64,000 nucleotides of DNA from Paraburkholderia silviterrae. Its GTDB lineage: Bacteria; Pseudomonadota; Gammaproteobacteria; Burkholderiales; Burkholderiaceae. Below the pieces are notes generated by a model. The model did no database searches and was not told the origin of the DNA. It saw only the letters and a list, made by a program, of their open reading frames with translations. Each line of letters begins with the position of its first letter. The first letter of the stretch is position 1. The translations under genes and the position numbers were made by a program. Location of the stretch: positions 599 through 64,598 of the forward strand of contig NZ_SMRP01000006.1 of the NCBI RefSeq assembly GCF_004353915.1. Reading direction: 5' to 3'. This document shows, piece after piece, positions 51,212 through 59,249 of the stretch.

Positions 51212-53869
51212 ATGCCAAACAAGTCTTCCGGTGAGTCCTCACGTACCGCTGCGGCCAGTGGCTGCGTGGAAGTACGCGGTGCGCGCGAGCATAACCTCAA
51301 AGACGTGGACGTCTCCATCCCGCGCGACGCGCTGGTGGTGTTCTCAGGGGTCTCCGGCTCCGGCAAGTCTTCGCTTGCCTTCGGCACCATCTACGCCGAG
51401 GCGCAGCGGCGCTACTTCGAGTCGGTGGCGCCGTATGCGCGGCGCCTGATCGACCAGGTGGGCGTGCCGGACGTGGACGCCATCGACGGCCTGCCACCGG
51501 CGGTGGCGCTGCAACAGCAACGCGGCGCCAGCAATGCGCGCTCGTCGGTCGGCAGCGTGACGACGCTGTCCAGCCTCGTGCGGATGATGTATTCGCGCGC
51601 TGGCGCCTACCCGGCGAACCAGCCGATGCTGTATGCCGAGGACTTCTCGCCCAACACGCCGCAGGGTGCGTGCGCGACCTGCCATGGTCTCGGCCGTGTG
51701 TATGAGGTGACCGAAGCCACCATGGTGCCGGACCCAACGCTGAGCATCCGCGAGCGCGCAATCGCCGCCTGGCCGCCGGCCTGGCATGGGCAGAACCTGC
51801 GCGACATTCTGGTGACCCTCGGCTACGACGTCGACCGGCCGTGGAAGGACCTGCCGAAGAAAGACCGCGACTGGATTCTGTTCACCGAGGAAACACCCAC
51901 GGCGCCCGTGTACGCGGGCCTCTCGCCCGATGAAACCCGTCTCGCCCTCAAGCGCAAGCTGGAGCCGAGCTACATGGGCACCTTCACCGGTGCGCGGCGC
52001 TATGTGCTGCATACCTTCGCCAACACGCAAAGCGCACTGATGAGAAAGCGCGTGTCCCGCTTCATGGAAGGCAGGCTATGCCCCACCTGCCACGGCAAGC
52101 GGCTCAAGCCCGAGGCGCTATCGGTGACCTTCGCTGGCATGGACATCGGCGAATTCATGCAAATGCCGCTGGACCGCCTGGCCAGCCTGCTCGAACCCAT
52201 CGCTCAAGGCGATTTCCGCGCCCATGCCGCCGGAGCCGGCACCGACAAGCAAGCGACCCAGCGCGACCGCGCCGAGCGCGCCGCATCGGGCCGCGCCACG
52301 CACGCGATCACACCGGACGTGCGGCGCACTTCCGCGTTATCGGAGGAAAAGCGCCTGGCCGCACAACGCCTCGCCGAGGGGGTGGTCGCGCGGTTGCGCC
52401 AATTGCGGGCGCTGGGCCTCGGCTATCTGACGCTGGATCGCGCTACGCCAACCCTCTCGGCCGGGGAGCTTCAGCGGCTTCGGCTGGCCACGCAATTGAG
52501 CTCGATGCTATTTGGCGTCGTGTATGTCCTCGACGAGCCCTCGGCGGGCCTGCATCCTTCGGACAGCAACGCCCTGTACGACGCACTCGACACGCTGCGT
52601 GACGCGGGCAATTCGGTGTTCGTGGTGGAGCATGACCTTGAGCTGATGCGCCGCGCGCAATGGCTGGTCGACGTGGGACCGGAAGCCGGCGAGCGAGGTG
52701 GCCGCGTGCTCTACAGCGGCGCCCCCGCTGGCCTGCGCGAGATCGCCGAATCACGCACGGCACGCTATCTGTTCGACGAGATTCCCGTGCCCGCCAGCCG
52801 CGGACGCGCCCCCACTGGATGGCTCGAGCTGCAGCGGATTCATCGCCACAATCTGCACGGCGTGGACGCGCGCATTCCGTTGGGCGTATTGACTGCGGTC
52901 ACGGGTATCTCTGGCTCCGGTAAATCCAGCCTCTTCGCGCAAGCACTGCCCGAGCTGGTGCTGTTGCATATGGGCCACGAACCCGAGGACGATGCAGCCG
53001 AAGCCACGAGCGAAGGTCCGGCCGTGATCGAAACCACTGGCGGCCACCTGGCCGGCGATGTGGATGCGGTGCAGCGCGTGGTGCAGGTGGACCAGAAGCC
53101 CATCGGCCGAACCCCACGCTCGAATCTGGCCACCTATACCGGCCTGTTCGATCACGTGCGCAAGCTGTTTGCCGCGACGCCCGAGGCACGCCGCCGCCGC
53201 TTCGACGCGGGACGGTTTTCGTTCAACGTGCCCAAGGGGCGCTGCGAAACCTGCGAGGGAGAAGGGTTCGTGAGCGTGGAGCTGCTGTTCATGCCCAGCG
53301 TGTATGCGCCTTGCCCGACTTGCCACGGTGCGCGCTACAACGAAGCCACCCTGAAGGTGCTCTGGAACGAGCGCAACATCGCGCAGGTGCTCCAGATGAC
53401 CGTGGACGAAGCCCGTGACTTTTTCACCGACGAGGACGCGATAGCGCGCCCGCTGCAACTGCTGCGAGAGATCGGGCTGGGATACCTGCGTCTCGGACAG
53501 CCGGCCACCGAGCTGTCCGGGGGCGAAGCGCAGCGCATCAAGCTGGCCACGGAGCTGCAGCGCAGCCAGCGCGGCCGCAACCTGTACGTGCTCGACGAGC
53601 CGACTACGGGACTGCATGCGTCGGACGCCGACCGGCTGCTGGTGCAGTTGCAGCGTCTGGTCGATGCGGGCAATACGGTGGTGATGATCGAGCACGACAT
53701 GCGCGCGGTGGCACAAGCCGATTGGGTGATCGATGTGGGACCCGGCGCGGGCGACGCGGGGGGCCGCGTGGTGGCGACGGGCACACCGCATCAGGTGGCG
53801 CGGGCGTCGGGCAGTCGGACCGCGCATTTTCTCGCGCAGGAGCTGGCGCGGGCCATATCGAGCAGATAA
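51212..53869 (+). CDS. Class II UvrA-like excinuclease ATPase
   Basis: An 885-residue UvrA paralogue with two ABC ATPase halves. Half one has Walker A GVSGSGKSSLAFG (residues 46-58), zinc-type CATCHGLG and CPTCHGKR, signature TLSAGELQRLRLATQL and VVYVLDEPSAGLHPSD. Half two has GISGSGKSSLFAQAL, CETCEGEG with CPTCHGARY, signature ELSGGEAQRIKLATEL and LYVLDEPTTGLHASD. At 885 residues it is shorter than housekeeping UvrA (about 940-960), consistent with class II UvrA2, linked to drug or oxidative-damage tolerance. A scrambled copy of its 3' end occurs at 55435-55490. Confidence 0.92.
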   Translation: MPNKSSGESSRTAAASGCVEVRGAREHNLKDVDVSIPRDALVVFSGVSGSGKSSLAFGTIYAEAQRRYFESVAPYARRLIDQVGVPDVDAIDGLPPAVALQQQRGASNARSSVGSVTTLSSLVRMMYSRAGAYPANQPMLYAEDFSPNTPQGACATCHGLGRVYEVTEATMVPDPTLSIRERAIAAWPPAWHGQNLRDILVTLGYDVDRPWKDLPKKDRDWILFTEETPTAPVYAGLSPDETRLALKRKLEPSYMGTFTGARRYVLHTFANTQSALMRKRVSRFMEGRLCPTCHGKRLKPEALSVTFAGMDIGEFMQMPLDRLASLLEPIAQGDFRAHAAGAGTDKQATQRDRAERAASGRATHAITPDVRRTSALSEEKRLAAQRLAEGVVARLRQLRALGLGYLTLDRATPTLSAGELQRLRLATQLSSMLFGVVYVLDEPSAGLHPSDSNALYDALDTLRDAGNSVFVVEHDLELMRRAQWLVDVGPEAGERGGRVLYSGAPAGLREIAESRTARYLFDEIPVPASRGRAPTGWLELQRIHRHNLHGVDARIPLGVLTAVTGISGSGKSSLFAQALPELVLLHMGHEPEDDAAEATSEGPAVIETTGGHLAGDVDAVQRVVQVDQKPIGRTPRSNLATYTGLFDHVRKLFAATPEARRRRFDAGRFSFNVPKGRCETCEGEGFVSVELLFMPSVYAPCPTCHGARYNEATLKVLWNERNIAQVLQMTVDEARDFFTDEDAIARPLQLLREIGLGYLRLGQPATELSGGEAQRIKLATELQRSQRGRNLYVLDEPTTGLHASDADRLLVQLQRLVDAGNTVVMIEHDMRAVAQADWVIDVGPGAGDAGGRVVATGTPHQVARASGSRTAHFLAQELARAISSR

Positions 53870-54264
53870 ACCGTGCCGGAACGCGGTGGAAACGGTGGCC
53901 GTGGCAGGGATACGAACGCGGGAGAAGAGTCTCCCGCCTTGGGAACGGGCCTACCAGCAGACGCAACGCTGGGCATCGGTGAGCGGCATGGTGGCATCTC
54001 CCGGCCGCGATGGTACGAAGAAAAGAGGATCCCGCCAAAAATGCCACCCGGAACCAACGGCTGCACTCGAGGATGCTGCGCTAGAACAAACCGGCCAATG
54101 TGGCGCGTATCAGGCGAGCGGGGTGGATGCATACCAGCCGTTCCCAGAGCGCGGGATGAAGCATCGCCAAGGCCAAATGGAAGCCGTACGCGGGAGAGTG
54201 AGGCCGACCTTCGGCAATGTGCGATAAAATCCCTCCCCTCCCATATCCCAATCTCAGAGCATTC
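53870..54264. other. 395-bp gap without a recognised gene
   Basis: No convincing gene. The minus strand near 54081-54230 reads a peptide ending FHLALAMLHPALWERLVCIH, then PARLIRATLAGLF, with partly gene-like codon use, possibly a decayed C-terminus. GATAAAAT at 54224-54231 is a likely -10 element for the acyltransferase gene at 54265. Confidence 0.3.
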
Positions 54265-55407
54265 ATGAGGCATATCAAGGGTTTGGATGGCCTGAGAGGG
54301 ATTGCTGCCCTAATGGTCGTCCTGTTTCACATGGACGCATTCTTCGGAACGGCCTTCTCGTCCACCGGGCAATACACCCAGGCCACGACGGCGTGGCAGA
54401 TCTACCGGCGCCTGATTGATGGCAACTTTTCGGTTGCCATCTTCTTTATGCTCAGTGGCTACGTCTTGCTGGCGGCCTACGAGAAAACGCTGAGCGCCAC
54501 ATATCTCACTTCGAGCGCCATCAAGCGCTACTTCCGACTTACGCCCATTGTTCTGGCGTCCTGCGTTGCGGCCTTCCTTCTTCAGGGGATGGTGGGTTTT
54601 CACAATGTCGAAGCTGCGCAGGCAATCGGCGGTCACCAATGGCTTGCCGACGAATATCGTGAGCCGCTGAGTTTCTTCGGCGCGATCAAATGCGGATTGA
54701 TCGGCGCCTACGAAGGCAACCTTGCCTATAACGGGCCGCTCTGGACCATACGTCTGGAGCTGCTTGGCTCGTTTCTGCTCTTTGGGTTCGCTGCGCTGTT
54801 CTACACCGCGAGGCACTTCCCGCTCTACGTCGCGACGGCCATATGCTTCATGTCCGCACTGTGGGGCGACGATGGGCTTTATCTTTCTCTCTTCCTGCTG
54901 GGCGGAATGCTGGTCAAATATCAGCGCCTGCGCCTTCCCTTGATCTGGATTATTCCGGCGCTCGTGCTGGCAACAGAGAACCAGTGGACGCCCGAGGCGC
55001 TTTTCGTGTCCTCGCACCTCCCTCTGCCGGTGAGCATCAACGCCCTGTGTCACGGTGCGGCGGCATTCCTGATACTTGCGGTGACACTGAAGTCCGACGC
55101 GTTCCAGAGGCTCCTTTCGATTCCCCCAATTGCCTTCCTGGGGCGCATCTCGTTTGCCCTCTATGCCTTCCACCTCCCGATCATGATGAGCATCGGGGCG
55201 TGGGTCATGGTGCACGGCGGCGCGCCCAGAACGGCGGCGGTGCTGGCGATCCTTGCGACCTTGGCGGCCTCGTTAATCGTTGCATTCTTCGCGAGTGTGA
55301 CGATCGATCAATGGTCCCAGAGAATTTCCGGAGCCATCGCGAAAGCACTGGTTAGAGACGATGACAAAGCATCGCCGAGCTATACCAAGGCTGCGGCAAA
55401 TCAGTGA
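54265..55407 (+). CDS. Acyltransferase 3 family membrane protein
   Basis: A 380-residue polytopic protein of the OafA/NodX-like acyltransferase-3 family. The N-terminal GLDGLRGIAALMVVLFHM carries the conserved Arg and His, with about ten helices after it (AIFFMLSGYVLLAAYEKT, LGRISFALYAFHLPIMMSI). These enzymes move acetyl or other acyl groups across the inner membrane onto sugars such as O-antigen, Nod factor or exopolysaccharide. The start at 54265 (MRHIKGLDG) has only a weak ribosome site. It is flanked by uvrA on the left and a fragment of the uvrA 3' end on the right, suggesting later insertion here. It converges with a glycosyltransferase gene. Confidence 0.9.
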   Translation: MRHIKGLDGLRGIAALMVVLFHMDAFFGTAFSSTGQYTQATTAWQIYRRLIDGNFSVAIFFMLSGYVLLAAYEKTLSATYLTSSAIKRYFRLTPIVLASCVAAFLLQGMVGFHNVEAAQAIGGHQWLADEYREPLSFFGAIKCGLIGAYEGNLAYNGPLWTIRLELLGSFLLFGFAALFYTARHFPLYVATAICFMSALWGDDGLYLSLFLLGGMLVKYQRLRLPLIWIIPALVLATENQWTPEALFVSSHLPLPVSINALCHGAAAFLILAVTLKSDAFQRLLSIPPIAFLGRISFALYAFHLPIMMSIGAWVMVHGGAPRTAAVLAILATLAASLIVAFFASVTIDQWSQRISGAIAKALVRDDDKASPSYTKAAANQ

Positions 55408-55434
55408 CCGTCGCAGTTGCATTCGCGCGTCGCA

Positions 55435-55490
55435 ACGGGACTGCATGCGTCGGATGCCGATCGGCTGCTCGCGCAGGAGCTGGCGCGGGC
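55435..55490 (+). pseudogene. Internally deleted duplicate of the uvrA 3' end
   Basis: Bases 55435-55469 nearly repeat uvrA 53606-53640 (protein GLHASDADRLL, two silent differences). They are joined without a break to a copy of uvrA 53831-53853 (protein AQELARA). The join removes about 190 bp of uvrA. It lies 28 bp after the acyltransferase stop. Confidence 0.75.
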
Positions 55491-55572
55491 GAGCGGCACG
55501 CCAGCAGTCAAACACGACGCCCGCAAATAGCCAGAACACGGCATGCGGATCTCCATGCGCCACTTCCACCAC

Positions 55573-56709
55573 TCATCGCGCTCGTGCGAGCGCCATAGCG
55601 CTTTGCAGCGCACGATAAACGGCATCCACTGAATGAGCGGTCATGCAATCCGCGTGACCATTTCGCCATGCGACGCAGGTCGCCGCGCTACGGCTGCAGC
55701 GGCGCACCCAGGACACACGACGGCGGAAAAGCGTCGACTGATCGCGGCACGGCAGGTTCGCCACGCCCAGCGCAACGAACGGCGCATCCTGCCAGTAGCG
55801 GCCCGCTCCGTGAATGGCAGGGTTCCCTGGGCCAAACAGCGCGACAGCCGGCACGCCAACAAGACGAGCGAGATGCGCGATACCGGTATCCGGGCACACT
55901 ACCGCGTGCGCCCCGGCCAACAAGTGCCACATCTCGACCAGGTCCAGGCGGCCCGCCAGATTCAGATGTGCTGAACCGGGAGCCACCTCTGCAACCAGCG
56001 CGGCCTCGCCTTGCCCGCCGCTCCAGACGATTGTGTAGCCCTGCGCCTCGACTCGTTGCGCAAGCTCGCGCCAGCGCTGCGCCGGCCAGCGCTTGACCGC
56101 GCTGCTTGCGCCGGGATGCAGCACGATGTACCGCCGTTCGCGTAATCCGGCGGGCAACGGTGTGCTCGCCGGTGGCGCCGGCCAGTCGGCAAGACGGTAT
56201 GGCCGCGGCGCCGCGCCTCCAACAAGCCCCGCCGCGAGCTCTGTCCACGCGGCGGGTGCATCCGGATAAGCAATGCGCTCGTCGACCGGCCAGTTCTTCC
56301 ATGCCGGCCTGTCACCGCCGTGCGCCACAATCCAGCGGCACCCCGCAGCAAGGGCGAGCCAGCTGTAACGGTTGTCGCCCGCGACGATGCCAAGATCGTA
56401 AGGCCCGGATTCGGTTATCCGCTGGACGGACGCGCCGTCGCGCGGATCGAATGCGAGTGCAGTCACACCGAACGGGCGACCCGCATAGAGCGGCGCAATC
56501 CCCTTTGGACATGCGAGCACGATCTGCGCACACGGATACTGCCGGCGCGTTTTCGCAATCAACGCGGTCAGCAGCAGCGCGTCGCCGAGCAACAGCTGAT
56601 GCGCAATAAGAATGCGCGCCGGCTGCGCAGGTTTGCGCCGCAGCGCCTTGAAGACGAGCTTCGGCAACGCGCGCGCGAAGACGATGATCCTGCCGTGAAG
56701 TCTGCCCAT
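55573..56709 (-). CDS. Glycosyltransferase family 9 (heptosyltransferase-like)
   Basis: A 378-residue GT9 enzyme of the ADP-heptose:LPS heptosyltransferase type. The N-terminal nucleotide-sugar region has RILIAHQLLLGDALLLTALI, and the C-terminal half has YIVLHPGASSAVKRWPAQRW, then AHAVVCPDTGIAHLARLVGV and ALFGPGNP, the donor-binding pattern of WaaC/WaaF/RfaQ. The start at 56709 (MGRLHGRI) is chosen over 56733. It lies 121 bp after the LptD-like gene on the same strand, next to an acyltransferase, so it probably modifies LPS core or another surface glycan. Confidence 0.88.
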   Translation of the reverse strand: MGRLHGRIIVFARALPKLVFKALRRKPAQPARILIAHQLLLGDALLLTALIAKTRRQYPCAQIVLACPKGIAPLYAGRPFGVTALAFDPRDGASVQRITESGPYDLGIVAGDNRYSWLALAAGCRWIVAHGGDRPAWKNWPVDERIAYPDAPAAWTELAAGLVGGAAPRPYRLADWPAPPASTPLPAGLRERRYIVLHPGASSAVKRWPAQRWRELAQRVEAQGYTIVWSGGQGEAALVAEVAPGSAHLNLAGRLDLVEMWHLLAGAHAVVCPDTGIAHLARLVGVPAVALFGPGNPAIHGAGRYWQDAPFVALGVANLPCRDQSTLFRRRVSWVRRCSRSAATCVAWRNGHADCMTAHSVDAVYRALQSAMALARAR

Positions 56710-56830
56710 CCGGTGATTGTGCCAACAAAGCAAATTGGCGGGGAAAGCCGAGTTTTACGCAGCATTACGCGAACGCTGGATCGCATTGAAAGCTACCGTA
56801 AATTGGCGTGCCCAATAGCGTCGTCGCCCC

Positions 56831-59173
56831 TCAGGGATAGTCCGTAAATCGTGAAGGCATGGAAGGCGGCTCAGGTGTCGAGTAGCCAGGCACATTCGCA
56901 CGAAACTGGTGCAGCAACCCATTGTCGATCCGGCTCACGCCGTTGAGCTGCAACTGCATCAAAAAGCGCGTGCCTGTACTGGGGGTAGTCGTACCCGTGT
57001 CGTCGGTGTACTTCTCGAACGCGAGGCTGACCGACCAGCAATCCGCGTCGTACTGGAATCCGGCCAGTCCAGAGATGATCCGGTGACTCACCACGTCGTA
57101 GTCGATCAGGCCCACGCCCGATAGCCGGCGCGTGAGCGGCCATTGCAGGGACAACATGATCTGGTTCATCGCCTCGTCGTCGAGCGTCGCGTCCGCCCGG
57201 GCGTACAGGTACGCCGCGTTGATCACCCTGCCCTCAGCGGGCTTCCAGCTGAAACCCGTCGTGGCCTGTGTCAGCGCCTCGCTCGACTGATTGTATTCGA
57301 GCGCCTGCTCGATCTGCGCGTCGCGGCCAATGTGCAGGGTCGCGCCCAGGATCAGGTCGGCGGGGCCGACCGAAGGCGGCGTGTCGTCCGGCATCGTCAC
57401 TTGCGGCTCACGAAAGTAGTAATCCTGAGCAATGACGAAGCGCGCAAGCTCCGCACCACTCGCCGTATCGATGAAGCGCGAGGTGATCCCGGCGGTCAGG
57501 CGGTTCATGTCGCTCACGCGGTCTCCACCGATGAAGCGGTTGCTCGTATAAATCTCGGCGAGCCCGAAATCCTCGGGCGCCGTGTCGAATATCGGCGCGT
57601 AGGTCTGGTTGCGATAGGGCGTGTAGACGTAGTACAGCCGCGGCTCGAGCGTCTGGGTCATCGCGACGCCAAACAGCTTGACCGCCCGCTCGAATACCGC
57701 GCCTGTATCGAGGCTCAGCGTCGGCACGTTGTAGTTGAACGTACGCGGCTGCCCTGCCGGTGCGTCGCTGCCGATTGAAGACAAGTCATACGATGCGGCA
57801 TGCCATTGCACTTTGGGCGTCACAAACCAACCGGGCGCCACGATCGGATAAGCCAGGTAGGTATCGAACGTGACGCGCTGCCCTTCAGTCGAATCGGCGA
57901 TGGGGATCGTGAAACGCGTGGCATTCACGTCGGCGCCGAAATCGAATCCGTCCACGTTGTAGCGTGTGTATTTCACATCGATCTCGGGCTCGCGATTGTA
58001 GGGCGGCGCGCTCGTGAACGACTGCCAGTTCTGCACGCGCGTGAGCACGGACCACGGCCCGTGGTTGAAGGTCACGCCGGCTTCCTGCTGGAACAGCGTC
58101 TGCGAACCGTTCACGAAGGCGGTGGCGTCGGAGAGATCCGTGCTCACCGAGGCGTCCGAGACGCGATTGTAGATTGCGTAGGCCGCGAATCCGTCGCCCA
58201 GAGTCTCCCGGTGCTGGAACGAAATCGAGTACCGGTTGGTATGGGTCAACGCGTCATCCGGCAGGAAGGCCACCGAAAACGAACCCGCATAGGTCGGACT
58301 CAGGTAGCGATACGCGGTCGTCAGCATGGCGCCGCGTTTGCTGAGGAGCCGAGGCGTGAGCGTCAGATCGTAGTTGGGCGCGATGTTGAAATAGACCGGG
58401 ACGGCAAGGTCATAGCCGTTCGTCGAGCTGATGGAGAAAGTCGGCGGCAGCACGCCGCTACGCCGGTCTCCGTTCATGGGAAACGACAGCCACGGCGAAG
58501 CGAAGATCGGCACGCCGCCGAAGAACAGCACGCCATCATGCGCGACACCCTCGTTGGCGCCGCTATCCAGATCCAGCCGCGATGCTTTCAGATACCACGC
58601 AGGCGAGGTGCTGCAGGAACACGTCGTGTAGGTCCCGTCGTATATCGTTTCCCGTTGGTCGCCGAGCAGCTCGGCCCGCATGCCGCTCCCGGATCCGTTC
58701 GTCACGGTGAAATGCCAGCGCGGCAATGTCATCGTGCCCGTGCCGCTATCGAGCTGGTAGTGGGCCTCTGGACCAATGAACGTATTCCCGTCGTTGGTCA
58801 GCTCGACGTGCCCGTAGGCGTCGGCCATGTCGGTATCGGCGTCGTAATGAATCGCATCGGCCTTCACGACCGATTGTGCCCGACGCAGTTGCGCCGCGCC
58901 CTTTAGCGCGAGATCCTGGTTCGCCGTGCCCGTTGCCGAGTTGCCTTCGCCAAACACCGCTGGCGCGTGGCCGTCGGTGATCGGATGCTCGTCAAGCTGA
59001 GGGGCAAGTTGCAGCGCCCAAGCGTCGTCGGCCTGCGAAGGCGGCTCCGCTGCCCCCTGCTCCTGCGCCTGGGCATAGCCGCGCCCGCCTGGGGGCAGCG
59101 AGAGTATCAGATAAAGCGTCAACGTGATCGTCCGCGCCTTGAGCCGGCCGAATCGTGCGGTCGTGGGTTGCAA
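56831..59173 (-). CDS. lptD: LPS-assembly protein LptD homologue
   Basis: An LptD-type outer-membrane protein of about 780 residues. An N-terminal signal-like stretch (TITLTLYLILSLPP) precedes a jellyroll domain (VVKADAIHYDADTDMADAYG, HVELTNDGNTFIGPEAHYQL) and a large beta-barrel (YDLAVPVYFNIAPNYDLTLT to MNQIMLSLQWPLTRRLSGVG). Cys residues are TTCSCST in the N-domain and a single one in YDADCWSV, rather than the usual C-terminal Cys pair. No ATG fits; the start is taken as TTG at 59173, with no clear ribosome site. It follows bamA by 76 bp. The usual lptD-surA-pdxA context is absent, so it may be a second copy. Confidence 0.85.
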   Translation of the reverse strand: MQPTTARFGRLKARTITLTLYLILSLPPGGRGYAQAQEQGAAEPPSQADDAWALQLAPQLDEHPITDGHAPAVFGEGNSATGTANQDLALKGAAQLRRAQSVVKADAIHYDADTDMADAYGHVELTNDGNTFIGPEAHYQLDSGTGTMTLPRWHFTVTNGSGSGMRAELLGDQRETIYDGTYTTCSCSTSPAWYLKASRLDLDSGANEGVAHDGVLFFGGVPIFASPWLSFPMNGDRRSGVLPPTFSISSTNGYDLAVPVYFNIAPNYDLTLTPRLLSKRGAMLTTAYRYLSPTYAGSFSVAFLPDDALTHTNRYSISFQHRETLGDGFAAYAIYNRVSDASVSTDLSDATAFVNGSQTLFQQEAGVTFNHGPWSVLTRVQNWQSFTSAPPYNREPEIDVKYTRYNVDGFDFGADVNATRFTIPIADSTEGQRVTFDTYLAYPIVAPGWFVTPKVQWHAASYDLSSIGSDAPAGQPRTFNYNVPTLSLDTGAVFERAVKLFGVAMTQTLEPRLYYVYTPYRNQTYAPIFDTAPEDFGLAEIYTSNRFIGGDRVSDMNRLTAGITSRFIDTASGAELARFVIAQDYYFREPQVTMPDDTPPSVGPADLILGATLHIGRDAQIEQALEYNQSSEALTQATTGFSWKPAEGRVINAAYLYARADATLDDEAMNQIMLSLQWPLTRRLSGVGLIDYDVVSHRIISGLAGFQYDADCWSVSLAFEKYTDDTGTTTPSTGTRFLMQLQLNGVSRIDNGLLHQFRANVPGYSTPEPPSMPSRFTDYP

Positions 59174-59249
59174 AGTGAAATGCGCGGGTGCGGGTTGATA
59201 AGGCGAAGCAGGCGGGAAGCGCCAGCGTCTTCCCGAATCGCTCTGGGGA

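Noticed and set aside
54081..54278. A minus-strand 65-codon frame before the acyltransferase
   Set aside because: Only its C-terminal half has gene-like codons and no family is seen; noted within the gap entry and not called as a gene.
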